Shown here: piece after piece, positions 36,319 to 36,373 of the stretch
Layout: each line of letters begins with the position of its first letter
Numbering within the stretch: the stretch's first letter is position 1
Source of the DNA: Streptococcus vestibularis ATCC 49124
GTDB taxonomy: Bacteria > Bacillota > Bacilli > Lactobacillales > Streptococcaceae
Direction: 5' to 3'
DNA length: 36,373 nucleotides
Assembly (NCBI RefSeq): GCF_000188295.1
Contig: NZ_GL831113.1
Coordinates: 7,266 to 43,638, forward strand
Position numbers and translations under genes: made by a program
Notes under the pieces: generated by a model
Databases searched by the model: none
Told to the model about the DNA's origin: nothing
Seen by the model: only the letters and a program-made list of their open reading frames with translations

Positions 36319-36373
36319 AATAAAGTCCTAAACAACTTGTTCAGTAATAAAAAAGGTAAAAAACTTTAAAAAA

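Noticed and set aside
1..36373. CRISPR arrays, tRNA or rRNA genes, insertion sequences
   Set aside because: No regularly spaced repeats, tRNA cloverleafs, rRNA segments or transposase frames with terminal inverted repeats were seen.

Overview
The window is a chromosomal segment of a Streptococcus, most probably of the salivarius group (S. salivarius / S. thermophilus / S. vestibularis). This rests on streptococcal gene order (araT-recO-plsX-acpP-pur genes; mutS-mutL-ruvA-tag-cinA-recA-spx), low GC, PurBox and sigma-X (CIN-box) promoters, and a CHAP murein hydrolase without choline-binding repeats between purH and purD. A perfect parS palindrome after recO suggests an origin-proximal position. 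Species identity is inference.

Layout: (1) 1-3583: araT-recO (overlapping), parS, then plsX-acpP behind an extended -10 promoter, ending in a strong terminator. (2) 3584-21996: the whole IMP/AMP purine pathway in three blocks. purC-L-F-M-N-H runs from a PurBox promoter to a terminator. A divergent CbpD-type CHAP hydrolase gene flanked by two CiaR-dependent csRNA genes follows. purD-E-K then restarts from a second PurBox-containing region and continues through a PanE-like reductase, a small conserved protein, an AT-rich DUF4041/GIY-YIG gene with a small membrane protein, and purB. Several pur-pur junctions hold large multi-arm foldable sequences of differing sequence, and some of the downstream starts have weak Shine-Dalgarno sequences. 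(3) 21997-22874: an 878-base stretch without an intact gene. It holds a ComR-type palindrome with a -10, a 64-codon membrane-protein reading frame without a normal start, two more csRNA genes and an unassigned candidate small RNA. (4) 22843-28090: argS (minus), argR, ylbF-like, mutS. (5) 28093-29466: a LytTR regulator/DUF3021 membrane protein pair (minus) divergent from a small membrane protein, sharing a direct-repeat operator. (6) 29516-36373: mutL, a 73-residue membrane protein behind a CIN-box match, ruvA, tag, cinA-recA behind a perfect CIN box, and spx.

How it fits together: besides purine synthesis and DNA repair, competence signals recur. CIN boxes precede cinA-recA, the CHAP hydrolase (one mismatch, identical 17-base spacing to the ATG) and the small gene after mutL. 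A ComR-type operator lies after purB, and four CiaR-controlled csRNAs sit beside the hydrolase gene or the ComR-type promoter. The least explained parts are the multi-arm pur junction elements, the ComR-type promoter with its start-less reading frame, the candidate RNA at about 22540-22662, the DUF4041 module inside the purine cluster and the LytTR-operated divergent membrane gene.
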